From the NCBI RefSeq assembly GCF_949987535.1, contig NC_080071.1, positions 29,968,236 through 30,032,235 of the forward strand: a DNA stretch of 64,000 nucleotides, read 5' to 3'. The stretch is from Balaenoptera acutorostrata. Taxonomy: Eukaryota; Chordata; Mammalia; Artiodactyla; Balaenopteridae. Positions 23,536 through 35,958 of the stretch are shown here, in pieces. The stretch's first letter is position 1; each line of letters starts with the position of its first letter. The translations under genes were made by a program, and so were the position numbers. The notes below the pieces were generated by a model that saw only the letters and a list, made by a program, of their open reading frames with translations, was not told where the DNA came from and did not search any database.

Positions 23536-25290
23536 CAAGAAAGTAGCAGATAGAGATGCCAGGCTCTCGGGAAAAGGTTAATGTATGAACAGCTGGGATA
23601 CGGTGTAAGGACTCCAGAGACCGCTTCTAGCTGCCAGGTCTCCCAGCTTCCTCCCTCACCAAACCCCTTTCCCTGCTAAGAATACTTAAGGCAGCTTCCA
23701 TTCCTTTAAAATGCTGCTTTAACTACTGTCTTTTCACCTTTCTTCCATGCTTTTTTTTCTCCTTAAGCTCCTGTATAAGCCCTTTCTATTTCATGAGATA
23801 TTTTGGAAGACTCTAGTTTGTATTGATCAGTGTTTTCCCCTCCCTCCCTTTTCCCTTCATTCCTTTCATCAAACACATCACTCTTGTGAGCCTACCGTGT
23901 TCCAGCTCTGGACACTCTGAATACGAGGAAGAGCAGAAAACACACTAGACTATCCAGTCACTGTGCAAAAGAAGGAAAAGTTGCAATGCTCTAAAGTATT
24001 ATTAAGGAGCAACATGGGCTAGGAAGGTTCATGATCAAGAAATTTATGACCTTTATTACACTGGAGCATTTGAAATCCACTTGCATTTAATCAGTAATAA
24101 GCACATGTATTTGTGCATGTGTTCATCTCATTTGCACACTTGTGTACACACAGTCATGTGTGCTCATTACTGCCTTAAAACTTTTTTTCAATTAATAGTA
24201 GAATGCCTGGTATTTTGGGGGTTATTTATACAGTGGAATACTATACAACAATGAAAATGAATTTAGTATACACTGTATGATTAAATATCACAAAAATATA
24301 TAGTTTTCTTATGATTTCTCATGGTGCCTTCAAGAATCAGTAGGAAGTTTCAGTATACAGTGCTATACAGTGCATTCTGTGATTTCAGATCCCATAATCA
24401 TTGAAGACTAGAGAGTCAGCCCCACCTATGGCTTCTGAACTTCCTAGCTGCCCTTTGTGGTACGGGCTCCAGTGTTTTGGCCAGATCACCATGCTCAAGA
24501 CAGGACAAGAGGGAATCCCATGGCAGGGCCATCCAAGGGGCAAGTGGCAGCAACCCGTTTACCCAACTGGGATGGCACTGGGAAGAGTTTGGGATAGAGG
24601 TCTGTGGTGAGTCATGTGGTTTGGGGCCAAAGCTGGACCAGAGGCTGCTAGAGCCAATTGCTGGGGTTTGGTTATTCTTAGAGAAGGTAAATTCTGCTGC
24701 TGTGGGGATTCCCAAATTGACAAAGGGCCAGCAGAAAGGGGCTGCAGGAATCTGAGTCACTGGAACACTGGGTCAACAAGAGCGAGTCCCTAGTGAGGTG
24801 CCCAGCTCACTTGGCTCGCTGTCTCTGGACCAGTCTCCATGGTCCTGGCTGTTGTTTCTTTTGCTGCTGTTGGGCAGAGTATATCACTGGAGGTACTTGT
24901 ATCTCTGTTCTTCGCACTTACCTAGCTTGAGGTCACCTCCGCCCTTTCTCAGGTGCCTGAGTACATGGTATTCTCAAACAGCATCTGCGACATTTGTTGC
25001 TATTTCCTTCTGTAGACGGTGGTTTTCCAATTTTCTTTCTTTTGGGAAGAAATGACTAGGATACCACTGGGAAATAGTGGAATTTAAACATGTCTGTGCA
25101 TTCCTGGCTTTGTTTTTCCCCAGTTATAAACTTTTAAACTGATGATTTCTGAAATGTTGAGTAAAAACTTGAATCCATCCATCCATCTTCTTTCTATGAC
25201 CTCTGAGTGTAGGTTTCCAGTTTATAGCTATTGCTTCCCTAGAACAGCATCTCTTATTGTTGCGTCTCTTATTGATGTCTGGAAAAAATT
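23536..25290. other. Intronic sequence, mostly unique
   Basis: Possible L2 trace near 23860-23940 and a short L1-like phrase at 24230-24290 (CAGTGGAATACTATACAACA). The moderately GC-rich block 24400-25000 has open frames on both strands without recognisable homology or splice sites. Confidence 0.4.
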
Positions 25291-25304
25291 ATTTTGGGTT
25301 TTTA

Positions 25305-25607
25305 AACATTTTTTTTAAAATTAATTAATTAATTTATTTATTTTTGGCTGTGTTGGGTCTTCGTTTCTGTGCGAGGGCTTTCTCTAGTTGCGGCAAGCGG
25401 GGGCCACTCTTCATCGCGGTGCGCGGGCCTCTCACTATCGTGGCCTCTCTTGTTGCGGAGCACAGGCTCCAGACGCGCAGGCTCAGTAGTTGTGGCTCAC
25501 GGGCCCAGTTGCTCCGCGGCATGTGGGATCTTCCCAGACCAGGGCTCAAACCCGTGTCCCCTGCATTAGCAGGAGGACTCTCAACCACCACACCACCAGG
25601 GAAGCCC
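25305..25607 (-). repeat. CHR SINE, short form
   Basis: Antisense, with TSD ATTTTGGGTTTTTA at 25291-25304 and 25608-25621. Very similar to the next copy at 25713-26022. Confidence 0.95.
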
Positions 25608-25712
25608 ATTTTGGGTTTTTAGAATCACTTAAAATTAATATGCTTTTCTACTTCTATAATTAAAAGACCAGTGACTTCAGAGTATGCCCTCATATTGATA
25701 GAAAGAAATTTT

Positions 25713-26022
25713 TTTTTTTTGAGGTTAAAGGCCATTATTTTATTTATTTATTTTATTTATGGCTGTGTTGGGTCTTCGTTTCTGTGCGAGGGCTTTCTCT
25801 AGCTGCGGCAAGCGGGGCCCACTCTTCATCGCGGTGCGCGGGCCTCTCACTATCGTGGCCTCTCTTGTTGCGGAGCACAGGCTCCAGACGCGCAGGCTCA
25901 GTAATTGTGGCTCACGGGCCCAGCCGCTCCGCGGCATGTGGGATCTTCCCAGACCAGGGCTCGAACCCGTGTCCCCTGCATTGGCAGGCGGATTCTCAAC
26001 CACTGCGCCACCAGGGAAGCCC
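25713..26022 (-). repeat. CHR SINE, short form
   Basis: Antisense, with TSD AGAAAGAAATTTT at 25700-25712 and 26023-26035. The head has intact box A and B complements (CACTGCGCCACC, GGGCTCGAACC). Between T run and SINE tail there is about 15 bp of non-tail sequence (GAGGTTAAAGGCC). Confidence 0.94.
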
Positions 26023-26035
26023 AGAAAGAAATTTT

Positions 26036-26689
26036 AAAAGCCCCCAAATTTCATAGCAAAAGGTGAAAACTATGTTTCTAAGGGGGGAAATATTTATTGT
26101 GTGCAGCATGCAAAGTTTTTATAGCTCTCTGGACAGACTTTGCTTCCTATTGCTGCATTGACAAAAAGAGCCCTGGGTTTAATAGTCTCACCCAAAGAGT
26201 AATGTTACTAAGCCATAATTTAGCCATTCCTCCTGAAACTTCTTTACATTAGAACAGGTAGGAATTTGTTTCCAGCCTTGCTAGTGAGACAGTGTATTTC
26301 TTCCACATTGCTGTAGTTATTTCTTCCTGGCTCAATAATTAAGAATGCCTGTTACTTGGAAATGTGTCAGGTTGAGACATTTGCTTGGAATGTGGGCTCC
26401 TTGAGGAGCTGATCAGACCATTGTTACTTAAAGGGCCTGTTGCCCAGAAGACTTTGATAAGAGCAGAATCCTGATAGCGTTCTGTGCAGAAGACACTTTG
26501 TATAGTTTTTGCCTTGAGTACTGGTGGCAGCTCCTAAAGAAATGTAGCTGCTGCCCCAGCCCTCTCCAGAGGAACAGAAGGAAGAGACAACTGCAGGCTG
26601 GACTCAGAGGCAACACTTTTATGCCTATCCTGTGTAGGCAGAAGCTTTCTAAGCTGTAGTTTTGTGATCTTTTCCATAAGAAACACAGC
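26036..26689. other. Intronic sequence, nothing recognised
   Basis: No repeat or exon supported. Confidence 0.35.
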
Positions 26690-26925
26690 ATGAAACTCGC
26701 TTTGAGTTGGGATGCTCTGAGTTTAAATCTTGGCTCTGCCACCCCCCAGTTGTTATCACCTTGAGCAAGTTAGCCTCTCTGGGCCCACCTTTTCTCATTT
26801 GGAAAATGAGGTTAATAGTACTTAATTTCTTACTACATGACTGTTGTAAAGGTGATGGATGTGAAGAGTCTTATATAATATTATGACCTGCAGTAAGTAC
26901 TGTAGTTCCACTCTGTAGGCATTAC
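26690..26925 (+). repeat. MIR SINE
   Basis: Sense MIR: TTTAAATCTTGGCTCTGCCA, CCTTGAGCAAGTTAGCCTCT, TTTTCTCATTTGGAAAATGA. Confidence 0.8.
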
Positions 26926-26999
26926 TTCCCTTCCCTTCCCCTGGAAGGGATGGGCTCTGTCTTCAGACATGATGTGGATGAGATCCGAACTGAGCTAGC

Positions 27000-27120
27000 T
27001 ACATGCTGTGGGGCTTTCTCCAAGGTTTTTAACCTCTCTGAGCTGCAGTTTTCCAATCTATGAAACGGAGATAGATATACCTACCTTTCAATGGTGTTGA
27101 GAGGCTTGTGTGGCAGAATG
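27000..27120 (+). repeat. MIR SINE fragment
   Basis: Sense MIR: TTAACCTCTCTGAGCTGCAG, ATCTATGAAACGGAGATAGA. Confidence 0.65.
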
Positions 27121-29104
27121 AGTGGGGATGACCTCGCCTAGTAACTATGGTAACTTATCCACAAGTCATCTTTCTTTCTTAGCAACATACTTTGTCAGTC
27201 CTCCTTCCTTCTCTCTCTTCTTTATCTTCCTTTGTTTCCTATTGCCTGCCTCTGGTTACCTTTTTTTCTTTGTTTATTAGGCAAGAGTTGATTGCTTGCC
27301 AAATGAGCTTGACAAAGCCACTGAAACAGGTGTTACAGAATAGAAGAATCTGCCTCTTGGGTTAGTCATACTCTTTTTTTTTTTTTTTTTTTAGGAACTA
27401 ACTCTTCAGTTAAAGAGAAATAATGGCTAGTGGAAAGTGAAAATGAATCCGTTTCTAGTAGAAATTTATTTCTTTCATTAATGAGAAGGATGAGAAGGGA
27501 AGAATGAGAACCTTCTAGAAAGGTTATAGAACTGGAAGGGACCTGTGAGATCATCCAGTCCCTTAGTTTTACAGTTGAAGAAGTTGAGTCACAGTGAGGT
27601 GAATGGGTTGATCAAAGGGTCACGACTGACTTTGCAGCATTATCAGAACCAGACCCAAGCACACCTGAGTCTCAGTTCTGACTCATGCCTGCACCATAAG
27701 TGGACTTCAGTCATGTGTGCATGTCTGCCCACACGTGCATGTGTGATGGAAAAATAATTTAAACTTCTTTATGATTGATTTCTGACATTGGAAGCTGGAT
27801 AATAGGAATAAAATGAAAATTAAATGTTTTAGACTTTTTCCTTGAAAAACCTTTAAAATTATGGACACAATTTAATTCTTTTACTGAATACTTCAGTTGC
27901 CTATATTTAAGCATTGCAGGAAAGCATAGTTTCACAATTTAATCATTGAGAAATGACAGTCATATATATTTTGATATTTATATTTTAAACACAAAAACCC
28001 ATAATTTTATTGCTTGAATTAGTAATGTCTGTCCAAGCCTAGGATATAAATTAGTAACGTAACTTTTGATTTTCTCCTTAAAAGTAATTTTTCATAATTG
28101 AACCATGCGGTCACTGTGCGGAAAACTTTATAATATGAAAATTCTTTTAAATTTAAAGATGGTCCAGCTGTAACATCTTTTGAAGCATGAGCATTCTAAT
28201 CACCAAGGGGAGGGGCATTGATGGGTAAAGTGGGAACCACTCTAAGTTCATTGCTAAACATGTCAGTAAAATAATGATTCTCTCATTCTCCAGGGCTTCT
28301 GGTTCTCATGCTTTTGTCTCAGGAGGAAAGTCATTGGCCCTGTTTAAAGGACAGCTTGACAAGTAATTTTGAGAGACATACTTTGAGCATTACTAACAAC
28401 AGAAGGAATGCAGTATTTTAGAAGTCAGGATCCGTAGGTTCCAACTTGCTTGTGAAATTGGGCTACTATTTTTAAAAACACAAGTCATGCCAAGAAGGGA
28501 ATCTATAATGAGGCAGTTTTGTTGGAGAAACTGTACCATTGCTGACATTACTCTCTGGGTTTCAGAGATCCTATCCCTGGTGACTTGCTTGGAGAGACAC
28601 CAGCTCATAGAGATGTCTGTCTCTTGCCTTACACAATAACAGAAAAGAAATAGAGAACTCAAATCCGTTCTGTTGGGCCGTCTCCAGATGGAGCTGGAAC
28701 TTAAGAATTCAGCAGATGCTTGTATTGACAGCTTAAGCTGCATCTTGAAAATTTAAACAATGGGCCAAATCTTCCATTTTTAATAGTTTAGTCTCCTTCT
28801 TGCAGATGTGGTTTTCAGAATATTCAAAGCCACCTACATTTTCTTTGGCTGGAGTTTTGTCAGGTGGTAATGGGATTGTGGGACCTGGCCCAAGGAAGAA
28901 TATAGATCTAAGATATCATAAAGTTCAAAGAACCAGTCTGACCTACCATGGAATAATGTCATAGAATGGAAAAGAATCCTAGAGATCATTCTGAAGAGAC
29001 AGCCAGCTTCTGTTTGAACGTGTCTAACACGTTCAGCTTGAGAACAATAATATAATTATATAGACTGTATAATATACATAATAAAAATATTGTTATTATT
29101 TTTA
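27121..29104. other. Intronic sequence, mostly unique
   Basis: Weak ancient-repeat traces at 27525-27690 (AGAACTGGAAGGGACCTGTG) and 28950-29000. An 18-T run lies near 27375. No exon. Confidence 0.4.
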
Positions 29105-29219
29105 TGTCACTGATAATTAACTGCGATGGTAGCTACGATTTTTTTTTTGAATGACTGTCAGTTCATGTGCTGTGTACATTATTTCATTTAATCTTTTAAT
29201 AGCCTTATAATATAGCAGT
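29105..29219 (-). repeat. MIR-like fragment
   Basis: CATTATTTCATTTAATCTTT followed by TAATAGCCTTATAATA resembles the antisense MIR end, abutting a sense MIR. Confidence 0.4.
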
Positions 29220-29460
29220 GGTATAGCAATTAAAGGCACAGGTTCTGGAGCAAGATCGTCTGACAGAATCTCAGCTCCCTATTTGTTTGCCATTTGACCT
29301 TGGGCAAGTTGTTTAATCGTTTTGTGCCTCAGTTTCCTCATTGGTGAAAGGAATGTAATAATACCTATCTTTTAGGGTTGTTTTGAGGATTCCACGAGGA
29401 TTACATGTGTAAGGAGCTTAGAAGAATGCCTGTCCCAGAGTCGTTGCGCTAACTCTTCCC
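29220..29460 (+). repeat. MIR SINE, near full length
   Basis: Sense MIR: GGCACAGGTTCTGGAGCAAG, TTTGACCTTGGGCAAGTTGT, TGCCTCAGTTTCCTCATTGG, TTAGGGTTGTTTTGAGGATT. Confidence 0.9.
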
Positions 29461-30179
29461 ATTTTAGAAATGAAGAACATGAGATTTAAGTTGTTATTTG
29501 ATATGTGACCTTAGACGGAAGGACCTGAGAACTGAAGCCACGTCTGCCCACCTATGAAGCTCAGACCTGCTCTTCACCTTTAAACATCCTGCTTCACTCA
29601 TAATATGGCAGCCCATTCCACTTCTGAGCAATTCTTGTGGAAGTCCTATTTTATAGTCAAATGAATTCTGGCTGCTTTTAGCTTTGCACTCTTGATCTCA
29701 GGTTTATCAAGGTATAGTACTTTGTCCTAAAAGATGAGGAAGAGAAGAAGTGCACACTTGGGCTTTTTTTGCCCCTCATTACTGTTAACTAGTGAACTTA
29801 ATGTTTGATGGCTGTTGTTCAGACTCTGGAAATCTCATGATTTGGAGAAAAGGGAGGAATACCTTGTTTGGATGTTCTCATATAGCCCAAATTAACCAGA
29901 AGTGGGTCTCTTGTTGAATCACTTTCTTTTCCTGGTAAAGGTCAAGCTCAGGAGGATGCTTGCTGAAGTTGTGTGCTTATAGATACAGTGGATGGGAGTG
30001 GAGGTTGTGGAGGTAAAGCTTTAGCTATGGTTTAAGAGAGGATGTCAGGGCCTTTGATACCTCTTGTTTTTTCGCTTTTGGGGCAAAAATAGCCTCAACT
30101 TCCACGAAAAGGAAGAGACATAGATGTCTTTTGTGTGTGTGTGTGTGCTGTTAAAGATCCTGTAAAAGTTCTTCTTGGG

Positions 30180-30515
30180 GGCTTCCCTGGTGGCGCAGTG
30201 GATAAGGACCCGCCTGCCAGTGCAGGGGACACGGGTTTGAGCCCTGGTCTGGGAAGATCCCACATGCCGCGGAGCAACTAAGCCCGTGCGCCACAACTAC
30301 TGAGCCTACGCTCTAGAGCCCGCTGGCCACAACTACTGAGTCCGCGTGCCACAACTACTGAAGCCCGCACGCCTAGAGCCCGTGCTCCGCAATAAGAGAA
30401 ACCACTGCAATGAGAAGCCCGCGCACCGCAAGGAAGAGTAGCCCCTGCTCGCCACAACTAGAGAAAGCCCGCGTGCAGCAATGAAGAACCAAAAGCAGCC
30501 AAAAAAAAAAAATTT
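30180..30515 (+). repeat. CHR SINE, long form
   Basis: Sense CHR: GCTTCCCTGGTGGCGCAGTG, box B GGTTTGAGCCC, the duplicated ACAACTACTGA block, ending CAAAAGCAGCC then A run. The flank TTCTTCTTGG before and TTTTTCTTGG after may be an imperfect TSD. A (TG)n tract precedes it at 30131-30148. Confidence 0.92.
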
Positions 30516-30827
30516 TTTTTTCTTGGAACTGGGATTAATTTCAAAAACCCATACTAACAAACCACAGAGATTGTGGGAGTGTATGAGATGACTCCCTTCT
30601 TGATTATCTGTTGGAAGATAACCTCTAAAATTTTGGAGTGAAAGTGTTCTTTCCACTTTTTATTTGGCAGGGATATATCAAATAGTTAATGTAGTCATAC
30701 ATTTTTTCAGGCTAAAGAAAAAATTAAGATGCGGGTCCTTAAGGCATTGAAGTAGCATGTTAGCATACAACAGTAATATAGCAGAGAGATTCTTCTTACG
30801 AATAATTCTGCAGTAAATGACTTATCA

Positions 30828-30996
30828 GCTTGGTGCTTTGCAACGACCTAGAGGGGTGGGATAGGGAGGGTGGGAGGGAGGCTGAAGAGGGAGGGGATAT
30901 GGGGATATATGTATACATATGGCTGATTCACTTTGTTGTGCAACAGAAACTAACACAGTATTGTGAAGCAGTTATACGCCAGAAAAGATCTATTAA
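30828..30996 (+). mobile_element. L1 3' end (sense), short
   Basis: CTTGGTGCTTTGCAACGACC through the G-rich tract to CAGTTATACGCCAGAAAAGA and an A tail. About 170 bp remains of an older L1 copy. Confidence 0.85.
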
Positions 30997-31899
30997 AAAA
31001 ACCCACATACCCACTTTAAAGGACATTAAAGGATGTGTCATAATTCAGTCGTTGTTCCTGTTGTCATCTTTCATTTACTCTCCATTGGGAATCTAGTTGA
31101 AAGTGCAAATCTGAAAATTCAGCTTCATTTTTCCTTCTCTGTGCTGTAAAGCAGAGCTGCTGCCTGTATCACATAATCTAAATGTCTCATCTTGGGTTGT
31201 CTGGACTTGCCATACAGTAAATTCCTGGAGGGTGGGGAATACTTCTTTGGTTCCCCTTCTTAACAATAGCCGAGGATCCAGTGTCTTCTGAAGTTGCGGT
31301 TGAACGAATTACATGGTAAGATCGTCATTAAAGCACTTCCTCCAAGAATATAAAAATAGCTCTGCCCATTTGTGAGAAATGATTCTTGAAACTGGGATTT
31401 CTGAACATTTTATAGTGAATGCTTAAATGACTTAGTACATGCTTTGTTGGAAACCTGTGTGTATGGATTTGTCTCTTTTTCTTCCTGCCTCTAGCCTCCC
31501 CTGCCCTCCTGTTCCCTATGCTCTCCTGCCCTTTTATAACCACCATCTCCCAGGGCTCCTATCTGGGGACCCATACCAGCGCTCTCCAAGCTGTATGCTG
31601 TAATCCGGAGGTTTCAACCAACACCCCTCTGCCTAATGTCCCTACAGCCGCATCGCGTGGGCCTTTGACCATTTAGTGTGTCTCTTTTCAGCCCCTCTGT
31701 CCCAGCTGTCAGTAAGCACTGACATGTAGAAAAGTGATCAATTTCTCTCCCTGCAGAACTGATGTCTTTCTAAGTTTCTTTGTTTTGGTCAGCAGAAGGG
31801 AGTGTCTTCTGAGACTGACCGTTGGTTTTCTCCTTTTAGACTGCCTTCTCTCCCAAATGCCACTGTTCCTTATACCCCTCCCCCACCCCCAACCCCCCA

Positions 31900-32066
31900 G
31901 TGGATTGTGCACAATCCAGTCCTAATTCTGGCTGCACATTAGAATTCCCTGGGAGCATTTGACAAAGCTGATGCCCCAGTCCCAGGCCAGCTGAGTCGTC
32001 AGCATGTTTTAAAATGCTCTGGGAGATTGTAATGTGAAGCGGTGTTGGTACCACTGCAGTAGAAGT
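31900..32066. mobile_element. MER5-like hAT-Charlie element
   Basis: TAGAATTCCCTGGGAGCATT, AAAGCTGATGCCCCAGTCCC and TGTAATGTGAAGCGGTGTTG fit a diverged MER5/Charlie MITE. Confidence 0.55.
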
Positions 32067-32896
32067 TCAAAAAATACTTGTTAACTGATTAAATAGTAAT
32101 TTTATGTACATCATAAATATGGGTTCATGTTTTGGTGCTGGTTGATATTCACTAGAATGCCGGCCTTGGTAGCATTTTTCAAATAGTCTTAGTAACCGTA
32201 CATCATAAACCACAGAGTCTTGGCAATACTCTGCCACACAGAGAAAAATGTATCGGGAGGTGAGGAGCAGATTTCTCTTCAACGGGATATTGTCTTAAAC
32301 TTTTCAGAAGAAGAAATAGACAATTATGATATGCTTTCAGTTACATATTATAGATATATTTTGGAATGACTTCCAAAATCTTTTCCTCCCTGCCCCATGA
32401 ATACAATTTCTTTGACAATGTTTATGAAAGCATTAAAATACTGTTTACTATTTCCTATAGATATCTAGATTTCTGTTTTCTATTGATTACTAAGTCAAGT
32501 TTGACAGAACTGGTTCAAGCTTAACTCTTCAGGGAAATAAATCTGATCTGGTAGACAAAATTTAAGAATGACAGGGCTGTACAGTCATAACATTGGGAAG
32601 CAGCAGAGGAGATCCACATAGTTTCCAAAGCTGGGATCAGGGACCAGCCTAGCTGCTAATGCAGCCTAATAGGGTGGTGATTTATGAGCAAAAGGTTCCA
32701 ATCTAACAGTCAGCGAGGGGCAGTAGGGAAACCGAAGCCTTTATTTTTTTCCCCATTGATTTGGTTCAAAACTGGGCCATGTTTTTCTCTAACAGAGAGA
32801 GAGAATGCCCACCCCATAAGCCTGATAGATTTGTCACCAGGATCCTGCTAGATAAGGAGTGCAGTAGTGGCTATGAAGAACTGGCAAGCGTGGAAT

Positions 32897-33066
32897 GGGG
32901 GAGGGGGAGGATGGGGGAGGGGGAAGAGGAAGGGGAGGAGGAGGGAAAGGGGAAGGGGGAGGGGGAGGATGGGGGAGGGGGAAGAGGAGGGAAAGGGGAA
33001 GGGGGAGGGGAGGAGGGGGAGAGGAGGAAAAGAGGGAGGGGGGAAAGGGGGGAAGGAGGGGACCGA
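32897..33066. repeat. Purine-rich G/A minisatellite
   Basis: About 170 bp of almost pure G/A on the plus strand with units of about 58 and 46 bp. The block GGGGGAGGGGGAGGATGGGG starts at 32897 and 32955 and a related one at 33001. It lacks stops in several frames simply through composition, which explains the long open frames over it. Confidence 0.95.
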
Positions 33067-35079
33067 GATGATGATAGTAATAGAACTTTGAGGGACAGTT
33101 CCAGCAAATTACTAAAGGGACTTTTCAGGTGCATTTGAAATGAGGCACTTCCAGACAACATGTCTTGGGTTCTTCTCACTGAGTTAGAGGTGAAGGATGA
33201 GATGCTGTCATGTTAAACTAATAAATGACATTCTTAAGGCCAGAAGTTGAAAGGAATTCTGCCTGCAGCTTGGGAGCTTCTCCGCGGAAGGTTTCCAAGG
33301 TCTGGGAGTCAAGAGATCATTCGTCTCTGACAGGAACAATGGAAAGATCTAAATTAAAAATGGAGTTGTAGGTCTGCGTCTTTATTCCCATCCTGCATGG
33401 ATTCATCACTTATCGTAATTTCAGGATAACCAAATTCCTTTAGTTGATAAGGAAACATCTTTCTTTTCAAAAAAACACCAAGCTAATGTATGAGGAAATA
33501 TAATAATTTTTTAAATCATCATTTTGCAACCCCTAGTGAAATATTTGATTCAGTCAAACATCATCAGTGGGTGAAACAGATTAGAGGAGAATACTTCAAG
33601 AGAAGAGGAAAATGGATTAAGCCAATGGGACAGAAATCACAATAATTATTTAATATGCATAATGGATGTATGTGGCTTATTATTCTCTGCATTTTGCATG
33701 TGTTTGAAAAATTTCATAAAATAATTAAAGAGAATGGTTACCCTAATTTAAAAAAAAGGAATAGTCTTCAGAAACCTTCAGGCGCTAAGGGGTTTCACAG
33801 AGCAAAATTTTCTTTGAATGGAGATAGAAGTTTATAATTTCTTAGAAGCAATTTTTCTAAAGTAAAAAATGAGGCATGTAGAAGTTATTCCTGCCTTTCT
33901 AGCTCCTTCAACAAAAGCCAGTTTTGCTAAGTGTGTTATCTCTAAATTTCCTGTGCTGGGCAGTGATTGATTTGAAAACACAGTTGGAGAATTTACTGTG
34001 AGAATTATTTTTTTGTTGACTTCCCTGCTTTGGATTCTTGTCATCAAGCTCAAAATTCTGCAACTATATGTTCTAACATAGTTGTGTAGCATTGGTCTTG
34101 AGTACTGAAAAGGAGCCACAAATCTATGGCAATTATAATCCCAGATTTTGAGATCTGTGTAATGGGCACAGGCAGCAGAGAGCTAAATGCATGAGTTTTT
34201 GTGGGTTTCTAATGTAACCCAGCTACTTCATTTAGGGCAAAGTGTTGACTATTTTGAAATTTATAAAGTATCCTTTAAAACAGGTGTCAGAACTTTTTTT
34301 GCTCCCTTGTTACTGCAAATCTAATCTCTTCTTGGCAACATTTCCCTGTTATTTTTTAAAAAAATAATTTTATTAGTATGCTGAAAGTGTTAGCATTCAG
34401 TGGTAGTTAGGAAGTGGTTTTCCCCTGTAATGTAGGTGAAATTTTGAATCAAGTGGGAGAAAATGGTAGTAGTGAGATGCCAAAGCTTTTGTGTGTTTTC
34501 TAACTACTTGAATGAATGAATCAAACTCAATTAAAATACATCTTAATAAATATTCAAGTATTTATTATATGCCAAGAATAATAGTGACTGTGTTAGTGAT
34601 GCTTTTGGCTAAGTAACAATACCTACTGATATTAGCTAAATGAAAAAGCTATTTATCTTCCATAATATAGATTGGTGGTTCTAGTTTGGATGCAATAGCT
34701 TTACAAAGCCAGTAGAGACCTGGGCTCTTTCTGCCTTTCTGCTCTGCCATTCTCAATGTTTGGTATTTGTCTTTAAGCTTGTCACCTCTTGATCGCATTA
34801 TGGCTGCCACTGCTCCAAACATGACCTTTTACAATAGGAAGGAAGAGGAAGAAAGAGGCTGAGTGGAAAAATAAATAGTTCTTTTAATATGGGAGAAAAA
34901 TTTTCTGAGTCTTTTCCACACCTCCAGTAGCTGTTAGGGAAACAGAGAAAGCAGAGGACATTTGGAGGACAAGATTCTGATTTTCGTGATTGTCTGAGAT
35001 CAATCATAATTCATAAGTAGGCTTTCCAAATAAAAGAGCTTTTGTTTGCGAGAAAGGAGGGGTGGTTGTTGGATGGGAG
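33067..35079. other. Intronic sequence, mostly unique
   Basis: A weak L2-like phrase at 34540-34610 (AGTATTTATTATATGCCAAG). Otherwise nothing recognised. Confidence 0.4.
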
Positions 35080-35480
35080 ACCAACGCTGTGCACCATGGT
35101 AGCGTGTGCCAGGCTTTCAGAGAAGAGAGGGAGCAAGCCCTGGTCATCGAGGATCTCACTACCTGATGGTAGGGAGAAGACAACTAGCCAAATGTCTGCA
35201 GCGATCTGTAGAGTGAGAACAGTGTCAAAGAGGTGCGAATACAATACCATTATAGGAGGATTGGGAGAGAGGTGCATAGATTCAAGGAAAACTTGGGGAA
35301 GATAGCATTTGAAATGAGCACTGAAGTTTTCAACAGGTGTAGATGGGCAGCCAAATGGCCTTGGGTCATATAGCAGATATCCCAGAAGAGTAATCACTGG
35401 TAATTGTGGAGAGGATTTGAAGCCCAAACATATCATGGGTTGCTGCATTGCATTAGCAGCAGATGAATGAAAGTGCAACT
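35080..35480 (-). repeat. Possible L2 fragment
   Basis: Antisense L2-like phrases (GTGTGCCAGGCTTTCAGAGA, AGCATTTGAAATGAGCACTG). The 155-residue minus-strand frame at 35011-35478 is best explained by this old repeat, not a gene. Confidence 0.4.
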
Positions 35481-35653
35481 TAATGTATTCTGAAAGGCTG
35501 TGTTGTTATGTGCCAGGTACAGTGCTGGTGTGTTTTCCAAATAGACTTACCTTCCTTGGTAGACGTGTTCATGTCTCTCCCCTCTGTGCTCCACTCATTG
35601 AAGAGCCACCCCGGACTGCATATAAAATTGAACTTTAAACTCATGTGTGTTTC

Positions 35654-35763
35654 CTTCCTTTTTAAAAAAATTTTTATTGGAGTATAGTTGATTTACAATG
35701 TTGTGTTAGTTTCAGGTGTACAGCAAAGTGAATCAGTTATACATATACATATATCCACTCTTT
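35654..35763 (-). mobile_element. Very short L1 3' insertion
   Basis: TTTTTATTGGAGTATAGTTG to TACATATACATATATCCACT, about 110 bp. The TSD CTCATGTGTGTTTC is at 35640-35653 and 35764-35777. Confidence 0.9.
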
Positions 35764-35819
35764 CTCATGTGTGTTTCTGAGGTCTGTTGTTTATAATCTG
35801 TGGGTTCAGGCAGTATTTT

Positions 35820-35958
35820 TTTTTACTTAATTTTTAAATTGAAGTATCTTTGATTTACAATGTTGTGTTAGTTTCAAGTGTACAGCAAAGTGATTCAGTT
35901 ATACATATATATGTTCTTTTTCAGATTCTTTTCCCTTATAGGTTATTACAAAATATTG
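35820..35958 (-). mobile_element. Short L1 3' insertion
   Basis: T run then TTGAAGTATCTTTGATTTAC and AGCAAAGTGATTCAGTTATA. An imperfect TSD CAGGCAGTATTTTTTTT / CAGGTAGTATTTTTTAA flanks it (about 35808 and 35959). Confidence 0.8.

Noticed and set aside
24401..24760. Open frames on both strands (69-114 codons)
   Set aside because: No recognised protein, no splice sites in register, and both strands open, which suggests chance.
29016..29034. Perfect palindrome GAACGTGT-CTA-ACACGTTC
   Set aside because: A 19-base hairpin alone is expected by chance in 64 kb and no terminator or operator meaning applies in this context.
32761..33138. Gly/Glu-rich 125-codon frame and its opposite-strand Ser/Pro frame
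   Set aside because: Caused by the purine minisatellite, which lacks stop codons by composition.
35011..35478. 155-codon minus-strand frame
   Set aside because: No domain, no splice context, and the region looks like decayed L2.
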